A DNA stretch of 64,000 nucleotides from Gymnorhina tibicen (taxonomy: Eukaryota > Chordata > Aves > Passeriformes > Artamidae): NCBI GenBank assembly GCA_013399875.1, contig VXAZ01006878.1, positions 434,001 to 498,000 on the forward strand, read 5' to 3'. The notes below the pieces were generated by a model, which saw nothing but the letters and a program-made list of their open reading frames with translations, was not told the DNA's origin and did no database searches. Below are positions 37,208 through 50,800 of the stretch, one piece after another (the stretch's first letter is position 1; each line of letters opens with the position of its first letter). Made by a program: the position numbers and the translations under genes.

Positions 37208-39503
37208 CCCTTTCCAGTCTAATAAGGCTGGCCTGTTGTAACATATATTGCACACCATTACATACAAGTATAGAAACTTGATTTTTCTTAGCTGTCATCT
37301 GGTCAATGATCTTCCTTTGGGACTGAGGAAAATAAACTATCTTGTTTTCTTTTTCTGCAAGAATTGTATTAGCGAAGCTCCTGCCCCTCAGTTTATGTCT
37401 CATTTAGCCTAGGACGAACAGAGAGTTCCAGTATACCCATGGCCCCATTTTGACTTTGTGAATTCAGTTTGTGCTCCACCAGATGCTTCCCAAAAGCCTA
37501 GCAGGTGGAGCAATTTGTATGCTTTCCTTCCCTCTATCCACCTGGACCAGAACAACTAAAGGTTGCCGTAGTCTCCCAACCCTGGTGCAGTAAGCAGGTC
37601 AGAGCCACCAAGCCCCTGCACAAAGGATTTTTGCCTTTTCTTGCAGCCCTGAGTCTTAGTTATTGCTGCCACTAGAAACCGACTCCCACTTCAGGGACAG
37701 TGTAATTCAGGAATGGCTTCTCTGAGGCAAATCAGTGCTGTTTGTTTAACTGTACCATAGCCCATTGGCAACTCCACAGTGTCTTGCCCCATTCAAGGAT
37801 CAGGTAGCGCTTGTAGTAAGGTGGAGACTTACATGATGCTTTGGAACAGCGGCATTTCAAATCTTTGGCAAGAGAAATTTTGGCACGGCACACTGGCCTT
37901 CTCAACACCCATGTGTTCACCGTCTGTCCACCACATGCCAAAGAGTGTTAGAGAGCTGGCAGGAGTCTGCACTGATCTTTGCAGTGCATAGGATTACACC
38001 TGAAGGTAGTCTCAGGGTTGTAAAGGGAATGGTAAAGAATCCCGAAGAACCCCAGAATGCAAAGCTTTTTCTTTGCAAATGCTTGAGCTGCAGACAAGGT
38101 GGTGGGGTGCTTTCTGATACTTTCTTTTTTCTTTTTGCCCTCATGCCACAAGGCTTTAATAGCATGAGAAGATTGTCTCCTGGGCATGGTGCGTGAGCTG
38201 TCTGCTTCCTCAAAACCATAAAAAATTATGCAATAATGTGCTGGCTGCATTTGTGGAGGGAAGTATTGAGATCTGAATGCACCTGGGAAAACAGCCATCG
38301 TAAATTAGCATTTACCATCACAGATAGATCTGGTCAAACAACAGGGTCATCTTGGAGGAACCACAAAGCACTGCTAAAAGGATGAGAAAATCTGCCGTAC
38401 CTGAAAGATTGGGTAGCTGGTATAATTTGTTAGAAATCGCCCAGCTTCTCTTCCTCTGTTTCATGGGGACTGTTAATTGACTTCTCAGATAAAATGACCA
38501 GTTCACATTTTCAGGTTTCAGCTCTTTGCTGACTTTGTGTTGGATGGTAACACGTGGGTGTCACTTGCTGCTGGTTGTTGGCAGCAGGGCTGGCAGGAGA
38601 GCGGTGTGAATCCAGGCATTCCAGCATCCAGGAGCAGGTGGTGTTTGTGCCATTGGAGAGGATGATGTGTTGTGAACTGGGGGTCTAGCAGCGCCTTGTC
38701 TTGACACCTTGGGAGAGCTCCTGGTATTTTCAAGTAGTTCTTAATGAATGCCTTTGATTAGTAGATTCAGAAAGAAACTATGAAAGTTCTCTATGTGTTG
38801 GAAAAAAAAACTACCACTGTCTGCTGAAATGAGGGAGCTAACTTACGGGAATGAGGCACTGCTGGTGCATAAGGTGTAACAGAAGGTGACATGAACCAGC
38901 TTCAGAAAAAAGCAATTGGACACTTATTTCACAAAGTATTTCTGCACGTGAAAAGGTGCTTAAACAGAGTTTGAGCACCAATGTTTAAAGCAGAAATTCA
39001 GGAAAGCTCTACCAGACCTGCCTTAGTATCTGAGGCAAACTGTTGCAATCTCCGTGGGGCAGAAACTTCCCTTAAAATCCTAAGGTTTTGCACCGATTGT
39101 GCTCAACATGCATAGAGTGCATGGCCACTTTCCTCTTGACCAAGATTTGAGAAATATACCAGTATCTGAGTTACCTGAGACCACTTCTCAAGCTGTTCTC
39201 AGATGATTGCTTAAATTGTCTTGGATTCAGTCAGAATATGTTAGGGTGAACTTTTCAGCAGTAGCTTAACACTTGCAGCACTTTCCAGGAAAGTGGGAGA
39301 CCTTGGTGACAGGGATCTCTCAGCTGCTGAGGGTGTGAAACCACTGTTCCCACAAAAAAACTGCTAAGCTCTGAGTCCCTTTTGCTCAGAGGAATCACTT
39401 TTGAGAGGTGTTTTGGCTCCTGAAGGAGGCAGTTTCAGGTACACTATTGCATGACGATTGATCAGGTTAAGCAACTTGTACTTACTGCCGTGTCCAAATG
39501 CTA

Positions 39504-40075
39504 GTCACAGAATCATCGAATATCATGAGTTGGAGAGAGCTCACAAGGATTATTGAGTCCCAACTCCTGGCCCTGCACTGGACAGCCCCAACTCTTGTCA
39601 GGCTTGGTGCTGTGACCACTTCCCTGAGGAGACTGTTCCAGTGCCCAACCACCCTCTGGGTGAAGAACCCTTTTCTAGTATCCAACCTAAACCTCCCCCA
39701 ACTCAGCTTCATGCTGTTTCCTCCAGTCCTGTCACTGATCACCATAGAGAAGAGAATCAGTGCCTGCCCCTCCTCTTTCCTTCGAGAGGAAGCTTCAGAC
39801 CTCAATGAAGTCTCACTTCAGTCTCCTCCAAGCTGAACAAGCCAAGTGACCTCAGCCACATCTCATAAGGTTTCCCATCCAGAACCTTCACCATCTTCAT
39901 GGCCCTCCTTTGGACACTCTAACAGCTCAATGTCTTTCTTATGTTGTGGTGCCCAAAACTGCCCCCAGGACTCAAGGCGAGGCTGCCCCAAGGCAGAGCA
40001 GAGCAGGACAATCCTCTCCCTTGCCCAGCTGGTCCCTGATGCAGCCCAGGACACAGTTAGTCTCCTAAGCTAGGA
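39504..40075 (-). mobile_element. CR1 LINE 3' portion, reverse orientation
   Basis: This is the largest reversed young-type CR1 in the window, at about 570 bp. It starts tcacagaatcatcgaatatc, then passes ccacttccctgaggagactg, tgttccagtgcccaaccacc, ctgggtgaagaaccc, tgaacaagccaagtgacctc and ccctcctttggacactctaa, and ends near ctgatgcagcccaggacaca. Open frames at 39498-39836 and its reverse are CR1 by-products. Confidence 0.95.
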
Positions 40076-42927
40076 GAGTCCCTCACATGCCTTGCTCAGC
40101 TTCATTAAATTCCCCCAAATCCTAGATTGCCTGGTTTCTATGCTGCTTTGCTGGCTGTTAAAAATCTGCCTGGAGAAAGGAAGAAGCCCATGAAGCCAGC
40201 TGCATCAACTGTATTCTCCAGAGCAATGATGAGCTGGGGGATGCTGTGAACTTGTAGATTCTAAACACATTATTATAGCTCTGGTTTATGCCAGATAGTG
40301 GTGATTATAATGTGTTTTCTGTCATTTCCTCCTTCCACTTCCCTTCTTCTTCTGTTCAGATGGTTTTTTTAATCAAGAATTTAGCTCTGGATTAGGATGA
40401 ACATTTTGCAGAGTACTTCGGTAGTGACTAGCCCTGCAGAGGCTCTGCACAAGAGCCCAAGGAGTTCTGTAATTCAAATACATGATTGCTATTACATATG
40501 ACTGTGTTACTTCAAATTTGCAAACAAGTACTGAACACTTAGAGAAAGATGTGAGGGCAATTCCTTTCCCAGGCAGCCAGCAATCTAATTTAGCCAGGAT
40601 ACAACCAGTGAGAAGCTTATTCAGGTGAAATCATAATAGAGCAGATGGGATAGAAGGAGCGAAGAGAATATGAGTAGCTAACAAGGTAGCAGGGGGTTGG
40701 CAGTCACATTGCCATTGTTCCTTACGGTTGTGTTTTGTTTCCCTTTGACTCCTTACAGAGGAGCCAAAAGCTACAATTCTTGTTGAATAAGTAAAATTTC
40801 TCTCTGCAAAGCACTGGAGTAAAACCCATTTATTCCCCAAATCCAATTGAAGTAAACTGAGTGTCAGTCCTCGACTCAGGGCAGAACATCGTTATTCCTG
40901 TAAACATTTATCAGCACAAACATTCACGTGAACAATAACTTGTTTGTGCAAAAGTACTGAGCCATTCCTTCAGAGCCTTCCTCTAAACCAGAGTTTAGAC
41001 TAGAACTGAAAGGGTAAAACCTAATTTGCTCAAGGGTAAGACTAAGACTTTGTTATCTTTACCTTTGAGCATTTACGTTTAAAACCTTTCCCATCCAAAC
41101 TCTCCCAGTGACTCATCCAAAAGCATCACAGGACAAGACAGTGTCCCCACAAAAAGTGATAATGTTGCCTGATGAATGGCACAGAAAGGGAACTGAAAGA
41201 TAAGAACTGGATGAGGTGAGAGACACACTTATTTCTATAATCAGTGCATTTTATGCTTTTGTTGCCAGTGGAAATATTCCCTTGGGGGACAATGGAGCTT
41301 TATTGTTATTTTTACCTCCTAGTTTTGCTTTGCCCAGTACAGTTTCTCATAGAGGCTCATCCCACTGCAGTCAATGACAAAAAGTGTCATGGTCTTTAGC
41401 AGGAGCAATCCTTGAGTTTGTCATGTATGCTCTCCCAGATTCACCCTAATCAGGCTCCTTAAGCTCACCTCCCTCTGCCTGCCTGTCTGGCTGGGGCTCC
41501 CAGTGTGCGTCACAGTTCACAGAATGCTCTCTGTGTACAAACAGGTCCATCCCTACCCATGGCCTGCCTGTTCCAGCCTGACACTTGACATGCAGCACCT
41601 GTCAGAGTCTGCTTAAACACATAATAACACCTCTGGCTGCAGGTTATTTGCATTCTGTTGGTGATGTTAGCATGACGGATTTTTGCTGCAGCATCCATAA
41701 CTCTGTAGAAATACTCAATTATTCAGTCTCAGCCATATAAGACACTGCCCATTAAATCAGCCAACACAGTTGTAGGGCCATGAAAAGTCACAGCTAATTT
41801 GAAATTTTATTAGCTCTCAGCTGATCTTGTTTACTGCTGAAGCAGTGTCTCAAAATCAACCCTTTGCTTCTGTACAAAGCTCTAATCCTGGACACCTTCT
41901 TGGTGCTGTGTGGCAGGGAGTGAGGAACCTGATTGCAAAGGAGGAATGAGACTGCTTTGGGATTTGTGAGCTCTTTGCAGACATCAAGTGCAGCAACAAC
42001 TCAAGGAATGCAGGGACAGTAGGTAGTCCCATTGCTGCTGAAGAGTAATTGTTTTGCAGGAATTTCAAAATTTCTGGTTGGTTTGGGTGGATGTATTTTT
42101 TTGCATGCATCATATGGACAAATATCATAAAGGACGTGATTTTCAGAAAGTGATGGGTCACAAGCAGCGTTTGAAAGCCAAGTAATTTCAGCTTCTCTTA
42201 AATTTGGCATCCAGGTGACTATTTGTGTAAGGCAGTTGTGATATGGAGTATCTCACTAAATTCTTGCATGAGGTCAACATTTCCATCTGTTGTCATTATC
42301 TAATGTAGCTGTCTGGGTAGTTATAGTCAGTGTTTAAAGTCAGTTAATATCAGGTGTTTTCCAGCTGTTATTGTGCAAATGTTATACTTGTTAGGCCAAG
42401 GTCCTGCTCCAAGAAGACACAGATACCTTTGGAGTTCAGCCCCTTCCATGAAACAATGCTCCCATGGAGAAAAAGCTGAACATACATTGCAGATACAAAA
42501 CTTTAATGAGAATTGTGGTTATTTCATTGGGTTGTGCTGACACTTCAGAGCCCTTTGGGACTGGAACAGATGTTTTGTGAACAGAAAATAAAAAGACCGA
42601 GTCTGCTCCCAGGGAGTTTGCAGTCTAAAGCTCACTAATGGGGTTGGTGGATTTGCAATCTTTAAGGGAGTCAGAGCATCATTCTAAAAAAAATACTGCA
42701 ACTCCACCCACAAAATACAAGCTAGATGAGCCATCCTAAAGTGAAACTCACTCTCTAGTGATATACAGAGTGCAGATTATCTGATAAAAATGGTCTTGGT
42801 CCCCTAAAATATAATGCTGGCTGAAAAAATTGTAGCTGCTTTATCCTCTGTGGCAGAAAAGGAAGGGTTTCTGCTGAGCCCAGTTCCTTCTCCTTCATGT
42901 CCCTCTCTGAAGGGAGTGAGACAGGGC

Positions 42928-42986
42928 TCACAAGATGACCTGTAGAGGTGCCATCCAGTCTGGTTTATTCTATGATTACATGAGTC
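42928..42986 (+). mobile_element. probable CR1 tail
   Basis: The words gatgacctgtagaggtgcca and tggtttattctatgattaca resemble a CR1 terminus of the type gacctccagaggtcccttcc...attctatgattctatg. Only the last 60 bp or so are clear, and what precedes is not recognisable. Confidence 0.5.
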
Positions 42987-43339
42987 TTAGTGAAAGATGC
43001 AGACTGTTGAACACATTATTTACCAGATATGACAATGTCTTGCCAGTGGCTCCCTTTTCACAACAGCAGTGGTTTGGTTCACCCCATGGTAAAGCTAAGA
43101 TTGAAAAAGGTATTTATTTCATGGCTTCACGCAAAGGAAGTGGGACAGAAGAGTTTGGGTTTGGTTTTAGCAGGACTGCCAAAAGGACACGTACGTGTAT
43201 ATGGAATGCATAAAAAGTCTCAAAGATGTAGAAATTCCTATTGCATGGAAATAAGAAGGAACACAAGAGATGTCTTAAAATCTGGCTTAGTGACACATCT
43301 CTGAATTAATTTGTTAATTGGAAGGCATCCATGATTGAA

Positions 43340-44283
43340 GCTGTTTCTCCAGGGATCCCTTGGAACTGGTTGTTGTATCCAACCCTACTCAGCATTTTCA
43401 TAATTGTCTTAGAATGTCGTTTACATCTCTCCTGGTAAAATTTTCAGGTCACTTAAAGCTCGATATGGTGGTGAATAGTGTACCCAGATCATTTTGACAG
43501 AGTCATGTCGCTGCAAGGTCACAATCAAACAAAATGTATCAAGCAAAATGCAAAATAGCCCTGGTGAACAAAGAAAGGATGTTATACTGGAGGGTTGAGA
43601 GATTCTTGAGAAGCAATGACTCAGAACAGGCTTTTGAGGTCACTGGAGGTAATTGTCTCAACATGAGTTCTCAGTGCAAGGGTCTTGCACCTTCTCCCCT
43701 CTGAACCTTTGAAGTATAGAAGCCCAAAAGCTCGGATGTGGTCTCTTTTCTGCACCCAAATTTGCTGACATAGTGCTGTGTCCAGTGTTAGTGTCCACAC
43801 ATAACAGATGTGAAATTACTGGAAGGAGATCAAAGGACGTCATACACCAAAAAAAGTCCAGTGGATGGGAAATAAAACTTACAATGGGAAGTTGGATCTT
43901 CCTCAGCTGTTCAGAAAAAAGATTCAGAATTAATTGTTTGCTCTGTGTGGAGGTACTTGAACATGGAAGAGACATCAGAGCATGCAGGGTAGAAGGAACT
44001 ATTAGTAACTTTATGGACAAAGGCCAAACAAGACGCAGTCGTGGGATACTGGAGTAGACAAATCCAACCTTGAAATAAGATGCAGGTCCCTAGCAGTAAT
44101 TAAGCATTTCAGAAGCTTGCTGGAGGAAGTGGTTGACTCACTATAATCAGCTCTCTTTGATATATGAGATATTTTTCTAAAACACAGGCTTTAATCCAGT
44201 TCTGGGTGGGAAAAAAAGAAACATCTTATGGGTATAAGAGGTCTGACAGGCTGATCGTAGTAGCCTTAAAACATATGAATTGC
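43340..44283 (+). mobile_element. ancient amniote-type CR1, RT end and 3' UTR
   Basis: Over about 940 bp the order of landmarks follows the old CR1 families seen in turtles and crocodilians as I remember them. A decayed reverse-transcriptase block comes first (ctcagcattttcataattgt, aaaattttcaggtcact, gatggtggtgaatag). It is followed by atgagttctcagtgcaaggg, gtccagtgttagtgtccaca and gaaataagatgcaggtccct, then tatttttctaaaacacaggc, taatccagttctgggtggga, ggtctgacaggctgatcgta and ccttaaaacatatgaat at the end. Reading frames are broken by many stops. It is far more diverged than the young CR1 tails nearby. Confidence 0.78.
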
Positions 44284-45981
44284 AGTAATCCCATATGCAA
44301 GACTTTAAACTTTTCACAGAGGTAATTCAGCAATACACATGTTCTCTGCTCTGAAGTGCCATGGTCATATTACAGTTATTTGTAAGTAAGGGAGCTGTCA
44401 CTTTTTAAAACCAAGAGCTGTATAAAGGTGTCCATAACTAAGAATTTACTGTGTAGCCTATCTGTGCTCTGGGAGCTACTGGAGTTAGGAATCCACATAC
44501 AGGTCACGGGTCTCTGTGGCTTTGCTGCTGCAAAACTTGGGGTGGAGAGGGCATTGATCCCATGTTCACCTCCCTCTGTTACCTATCTCTGAAAAATTTG
44601 TAGTGATTTCTAATGACAATTCATCTTTATGCTTCATGAATTTCAAAGGTGCTTTGTATTACAACTTAATATTGTTCTCTGAGATCGTATCTTGCCATAT
44701 TTTCCTTTGCTGATGGTGCTGGCTTCCCACATTTGTTTTTGTTGAATTGGACAGGTAAAGCTAGAGTTTTATTTTGCTCTGATTTTATTTTTGATTAATC
44801 CATGCAGCTCCCTGAACACCTTGCTCTTCATGGGTCAGGAGCTTCTTGCAAATGTCACTTTATCCTCACTCTTCTGATGGATCCAGTGAGAGATGTCAGG
44901 GTATGAGAAGTCATAGCTGTGTACACTGTCATTATATCTCCTGACAATTCACTGTAGGGCACCACTTGGATGACTTTTGGACCATATAGTAAAAAAACCC
45001 AAGAAAACAGTATTCACATGGAGACATCACTACTTATGATCTGGTTTGTAGCTTAACTCTTGATGTTCTACATGACTCAGACAAAAATAGCCATTACATT
45101 TCCTAAGCTAAAGAAATTCTTTGTCCTGAAACTCCTCTTGGTATTAGAGGGAGTTGAGCAGCTAAATGCCGCTTCAGCCCTTGAGTGCCTAAATGAATTT
45201 AGGACATCAGTGACAAGCATCTCTGGTGTACTTATCCTCAGTTTATTCCATGTAGGTCCAAAACACCTAAGTTGAAAGGCTTATCTGCAGAGGAGTCCTC
45301 ATTATTCTCACCTGTTCAAAACATTGTCCTCTGCATCTATTCTTCAAACATTTATCTACAGTTTCGTGCAAAGACAGCATTTCCTTGCTGTCTTGCAGCT
45401 TCAGGTGCCAAAACACATTTCTGATGCCTAGAAAAAGGACAGGTTAATGAAGAGATATGGTACAGCTGGTTTGCCATCCTTTCAGCCAAGTGTCTGTAGC
45501 CTTAGAAGACATTATTAATGTGTGGGAGAAAAAGACAACATTTTATCTTGCTTGAAACTGTAGTCAATATAGTAACAAGTCTGGTTTCTTGATTCTTTTT
45601 CTTTTTTTTTTTTTAGTAGGTAGCTGTGGCTAAGCCTATTACATCTAAGCAGGTCTGTATTCTGTGAATGGTCTCTCAAACTCCATCTGAGATTTGACCT
45701 TCCAGAATCCTACTGATCTAATTTTTTTAATGGGCAAAGAAACTCTAATTATAGTTCTTTTTCATTATCACTAGTCATCAAGAGAAAAGGCCAATGGGTA
45801 GGTTTAGTGTCCGAGACAAAACTTTTTTGTGCCAATTTTGCAAGGAGTTATAAAGATGTGGCGGTATTAGGACAGACAGAGGTAAGGGTAACACATGGGA
45901 TTTTCCAAAGCACTTTTTCTGGCCTAACAGTACTCCCATTATCATTAATGGCAAGTGCAGAGCACTTGTGGAAATAACCTA

Positions 45982-46013
45982 GTGTGTGTATGTGTGTGTG
46001 TGTGTACGTGTAC
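45982..46013. repeat. TG-rich simple repeat
   Basis: An imperfect (TG)n run of about 30 bp with TATG and TACG interruptions. Confidence 0.85.
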
Positions 46014-47643
46014 ATGGAGCTCACTGTCTTTGACCTACTTGGACACAGGAAGCTCTGGGAACCCTGAGCAGGCTTGCTGTTCAGCTTTCTGTGTATGGGT
46101 AACCACATGAAATGATGTTGTCAGTGCTGCTTTAAACACTAAAATATTCCAAGATTGGAATAGGTATAACAGAATCCAAGTCCATGATGTGTGAGCAATC
46201 TTAACTACTAGAACAATAAAAGATCAGATTCCATCCTATTGATACTGCAGTAAATACAAAGTAATGCCAATAACATTAGTGAAAGGACTTCTAATTCATG
46301 CTGATAAAACTGGGACAAAACTGAAGGTCACAAACAGTAATAATGACAAACTGTCTTGTTTTAATTTACTGTTTCTTTGAGATAAAAAATCCATTATTCT
46401 GAAATCTGAAGATTTCATGCCACTTCAGAAAGGAACTACCTCTCAGAACAGCGTTGCTCTCCTGGCACATTCATTTCTTGCCTCTCTGCTGGAGTCGTTA
46501 GTAGAATGCTTGCTGTAAAGGTGGTTTCTCTGATATATGGAGCTCCCAGCAACTACACAGAGTCCAACCACTCATTTCACATAGGTCTGTGAACAGCCAT
46601 CACATGGTAGTAATTTTCATTCACTGTCAAACTGTCTTGCTTGAACTGATGAGCTGGAAGTGAAGGGCTCCATATCCCATTACCCCAGAACAAAAACATC
46701 CAGTTCCCTTATCTGATTTAAAGATCTGTCTCTACTACATGCTAACAACTTTTATTGCTAAATGTGGTGCTTCATCAAACCTCTTTTGAGCTTTTTTTTG
46801 TATTTCCCTTCCTGTCACCGCTTTTTACTGTGGTGTTTGCAATGAGCAATCTCAAAATGAATAGGGGGATGTTGCTGTGGCGGTGGGAGGGGAGATGGCA
46901 CTGTCTGTGCATTTGATGGCTTGACAGATACGCAAACCCTCATTTTACTGGAGTATGCTCAACAAGCCTTTTCATGTGTGTCCACTGCTGTTATTGTTGT
47001 TACTATTAATTTAATGGTGCTGAAAGTGCAAGATTTATATCCTGAGAGTTTGAGGTCGTCTGTTACTCTGTGTCAGTACCAAATCAATGTGACAAAGGTC
47101 AAAAGAGATCAAACCTTCCCAGCAAAATCTCCTTTACTTTCTATTCTATTTTACTGGGTTACATGTATAGATCTCTCTGCAGCCATGGCAGATACAATGG
47201 CTTTATTCACTATTTAGTCCTGCTGGAAGTGAACCTGGTAGCTTTGGTGTGATGCAATGTGTCTGTGATTTGCACAAGGAACAGGAGCAGGGTACAGAAG
47301 TTGTGTATCTCGGTAAAAAAACCCACAACAACCTTGGGGGGCTCTGGAGTTATCCAAGTGACTGAGTTGTGGAATAGCACATCCTAGGATTAATCTAAAA
47401 TATGCGTTTTTGAGGTCCCAGTCTAATACATGAGTTTTCATATTTTACATACTACTGCATATTTATGTTACATATTAATGTGTATTTAAGGTTCCTTATT
47501 GTGACTTTAAGTGAACATGCCTTACTCAATGTAGATGAAAATCTACACTTCTCTATTGCGTGCGTTGGAAAGAGTTCTTGCACCCTGAAGTCTGCAGCAC
47601 GCCATGTTACCATTGCTCTAAAATGTTCCTTACCCTTCTGTAG

Positions 47644-47860
47644 ATGGCCTGGTGGATTGCATGGACCCAGACTGCTGCTTGCAGCCACTGTGCCACGTTA
47701 ATGCGCTGTGCCTGGGCTCCCCGGACCCCCTGGATATCATCCAGGAGACGCAAGCCCCCGTCTCCCAGCAGAGCTTGCACTCCTTTTATGATCGAATCAA
47801 GTTCCTGATTGGCAAGGACAGCACTCACGTCATCCCAGGGGACAATCCTTTTGAAGGCGG
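47644..47860 (+). CDS. TENM4: TENM4 exon encoding the rest of the Cys-rich region and linker
   Basis: This 217-nt exon has acceptor CTGTAG at 47643 and a strong donor GTAAGT at 47861. It completes the split Asp codon and reads [16 protein letters not shown], then [32 protein letters not shown] and [10 protein letters not shown] minus one base. It starts in phase 1 and ends in phase 2, so it is the first exon here that cannot be skipped in frame. The five cysteines pair with those of the previous exon in the C-rich region that packs against the transthyretin-like domain in teneurin structures (family knowledge). [12 protein letters not shown] is the TENM4 version; TENM2 and TENM3 differ there. 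No N-glycosylation sequon is seen. Confidence 0.96.
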
Positions 47861-50800
47861 GTAAGTGAATTCTGGGGTTGATTCAGTAAGTGGTAAAGCA
47901 TAAGCCACTTGGCTGTTTTAAGACATGGAAGGGCAGCAAGATGCAGAATATGAACATTTTTTAAGTGAAGTAGATAACTGAAGAATTTTGTGGCTGGTGT
48001 AGTTCTGCTGTCTCTTCATCCACATTCCTCTCAGCCAGTAAGGCAAGATGCTACTCTCCCAACACATACGAGCAGTTGCATGTTTCCTCACTTTCCTTAT
48101 TTCAAGGAGTAGAAGGCATCCATTCAGCTCTTTTAGATCAAGTGACTGACATTGTCCACAAGTGTCTCCTAAACAGCAGTGAGAGATCTTGTTTGACAGA
48201 GACAAAAGAGAAGGAAACTAGAATGCTATTTGCAATCTATACTGTGAATATTGGAGACCTCAAAAGAACTGAGGAAAATCTTACCGTCTAGGGAGGGCTG
48301 TTAGAGTGATTTGCAATATAAGCAATCAAGTTGAATATAGATTGGTTTTAAAACCGAGACATTCTTTATCACTGCAATCATCATCAAGAAACAGGAACTG
48401 GGAAAGAAAACTTAGCAGTTCACTTCTGTGACTGCATCTCAGCAATTTGTTTTAAGTATATTCCTGTCTGTCAGGGCCGGTCATCCCTTGAAAATCATTG
48501 CTTGTAGCAGGGTAACCGGGGTGTCAAATTCTTAGATGATTCAGCATCTGCCCTGAACGTTTCCTTTCAGAAGTAGTGACCCTGATCCTGGAGGTGGCTC
48601 TCAACACTTAGGTTTGAACTCTGTTGAACTTTCACCCAGTCAAGAACTACTTACTTTCAGCTTTCCCACACACAGCAGTTAATAGGTTGGCACTGAAAAT
48701 ACACACTTTCATGTTTGTGTGGGTATTTATTTCAGCACTTGCATCTCAACTGGCCTCTTAGGCCACTCTAGATCTGACCTAATGCTTTTCATGAAGGGAC
48801 ATTGCCGGCATCTCTTGGGTACCACCTCTCATGTATCTCCTTTTTTGGTAGTCTACAGGCTGACCTCAGACATGAAGCACAGCAGTTTTAGGGAATTGGC
48901 CTGATGTGGTATTTTCCCTGATACTTCTTGCTTCCAAGGTCTTCAAGGTCCAAGAAAGCTGACAACAGTGATTGAGATTATAACCAAACACTTAGGATGT
49001 TGCAAATTGTTGTCTTTCATTGGCTTTCTGAAGATCACAGGTACTGGATCCTGAACAGCCTGGACTCTGGACTAGTTGATGTGATTTGTTACTATAAAAT
49101 CAGGCTTCAGAATATAAAATAGATTATGGTCACAATTTCATTTTTCTGATGTATTTAGAGTAGCAATTCCTTGGCATTTCCACAGAGGACTTTCTGACAA
49201 GCAGAGAGTTTTGGTACACACACATCTGTGTTTAGTGAACCTTCCATACAACTAATGAACTGTAGGAATCTTCATACATGTGCAATAAAAAAATAAAATT
49301 GCAGCTTCTCTTTAAGGGCTGCTTGCATTCAACAGCACACAGAGCCGGTGGAAAATGGTGGGCATTTCTGATTTATACAGTGAATTTGTTTCTGAGAGTG
49401 CCAGCAGAGGACCAACAGAAAGAATGTATCGTTTAGGTGTCACATTAATTCCTACAGGAGTTACATGTGTTTCATAGGTCTGATGATAGAGCTATATAAT
49501 AGGAAAGAATTATTAACTATTTATAAATGTCCTGTTAAGCAAAGATTCAGAATTCAAAAGGAGCACCTGCTAGCAGAAATGTTTGTTTGTTATATAGGTT
49601 ACTGGAGTAAGAGAATGCAAAGATTTAGATCAATAGGAAGGGTTTTAATGATTGCTTTTCATTAAATGCAATGGAACTAATAAAACTTGCTCTATTTAAG
49701 TTAGCATGAAGAATTATACAGAGGTAGCAATGATTTATGAGGTTGCCATTCTCAAATTATCAGCATAGGATGTGTGCTACTAAATATGGTCTACAGATAT
49801 GTCACTTCAAGCTGTGATTGTATTGCATCTCTCAAGTTAAGTATCTTGATTCACAAGAGTGACTGCAAATAACATTGAAGAACCTTAGCAGAAGGTATAT
49901 TTTCCCCTGAGACAGTACATGGTCCAGGCTCATGAGAATGTTGGGTTGTTAAAAATGCCACTATTCTTTTGGGATCTTAAAAGACATCACATGTTCCTTT
50001 ACGTTCTTAAAGGTCCTATAGATCTGGATAAACTCAACCATTGCAAGGGTTTTCTGCTTACTTTGCTTCTCTTTGTGGTTTCAATTTCCTGTTTCACCAC
50101 CTAGAAAGCTGGACCTTTGAACAGCTCCTCTGATCACCCTGGAAATGATGGTGCTTCAGCAGTGGTCAGTGACTGATATGTGGGGAAGCATGGGCTGGGA
50201 CCATCTAGGACCCAGTTAGTCTGGGCAAATGGGACTGCCTGTATTTGCATGTGTGGATATGCCCTTTGTTCAGTAGCATTGTCGCTGAAGCTCCACCAGT
50301 TGCTTTTCAACAGACAGGTGATAATATCCCAGTTATCCATGGAGCTGCTCAATCTCTCCGTGAAAACCACAGCAGCTGCTGCGGGCAAGATGAACTGTTT
50401 TCATCACTCCTTCCAGCTGCTGGCTTAAAAGTTTGTCTGACAGGAAGGAGTTATTCTTATGGAGGGCTCTAGCATCCTGTCTTAGGACAACCCTCTCCTA
50501 TTGCTGCTGGGGTGATTCATGAAGCCATCTCCTTCTTGGTGCTGATCAGGACTGTAGACTGCTGATCATGGAACTTCCTACATTCTTCTGTCCCAAAGCC
50601 ATCATCCTTACAGGGTAGGGTTGGAGTTGGATCCATGTCATCTGCTGTGAGCAGTCCCCCATGAGCAGGCAATACAGAGGTGACATGGATCTCTGTGACC
50701 TGTGTGTCTGGTGTCCTGCACGGGCACCAGTGGCACAGGCACACTCATCATTTTGATCAGGAACTACAGCCTGCTCCTCCGGGCTTCTCTGGGTCATGGC

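Larger units (their letters stand above)
32985..47643 (+). other. TENM4: TENM4 intron (14.7 kb)
   Basis: It contains CR1 pieces at 34882-35150 (-), 39504-40075 (-), a probable tail at 42928-42986 (+) and a long old copy at 43340-44283 (+). It also holds the (AGAT)n microsatellite at 37151-37207, a 13-bp repeat pair at 36936-36963 and a TG repeat at 45982-46013. Open frames at 33085-33393, 37948-38298 and elsewhere show no recognisable protein. A run of T at 45602-45616 followed by AG looks like an acceptor but leads nowhere. The intron ends accattgctctaaaatgttc...cttctgtag at 47643. Confidence 0.85.

Noticed and set aside
39498..39836. 112-codon frame (+) and 107-codon frame (-).
   Set aside because: Both fall inside the reversed CR1 3' portion at 39504-40075 and do not encode the CR1 proteins.
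45600..45630. Run of 15 T followed by AG and then GTAG, looking like an acceptor with a tiny exon.
   Set aside because: Any exon here would be three bases or fewer before the next GT. It is most likely a simple T run.
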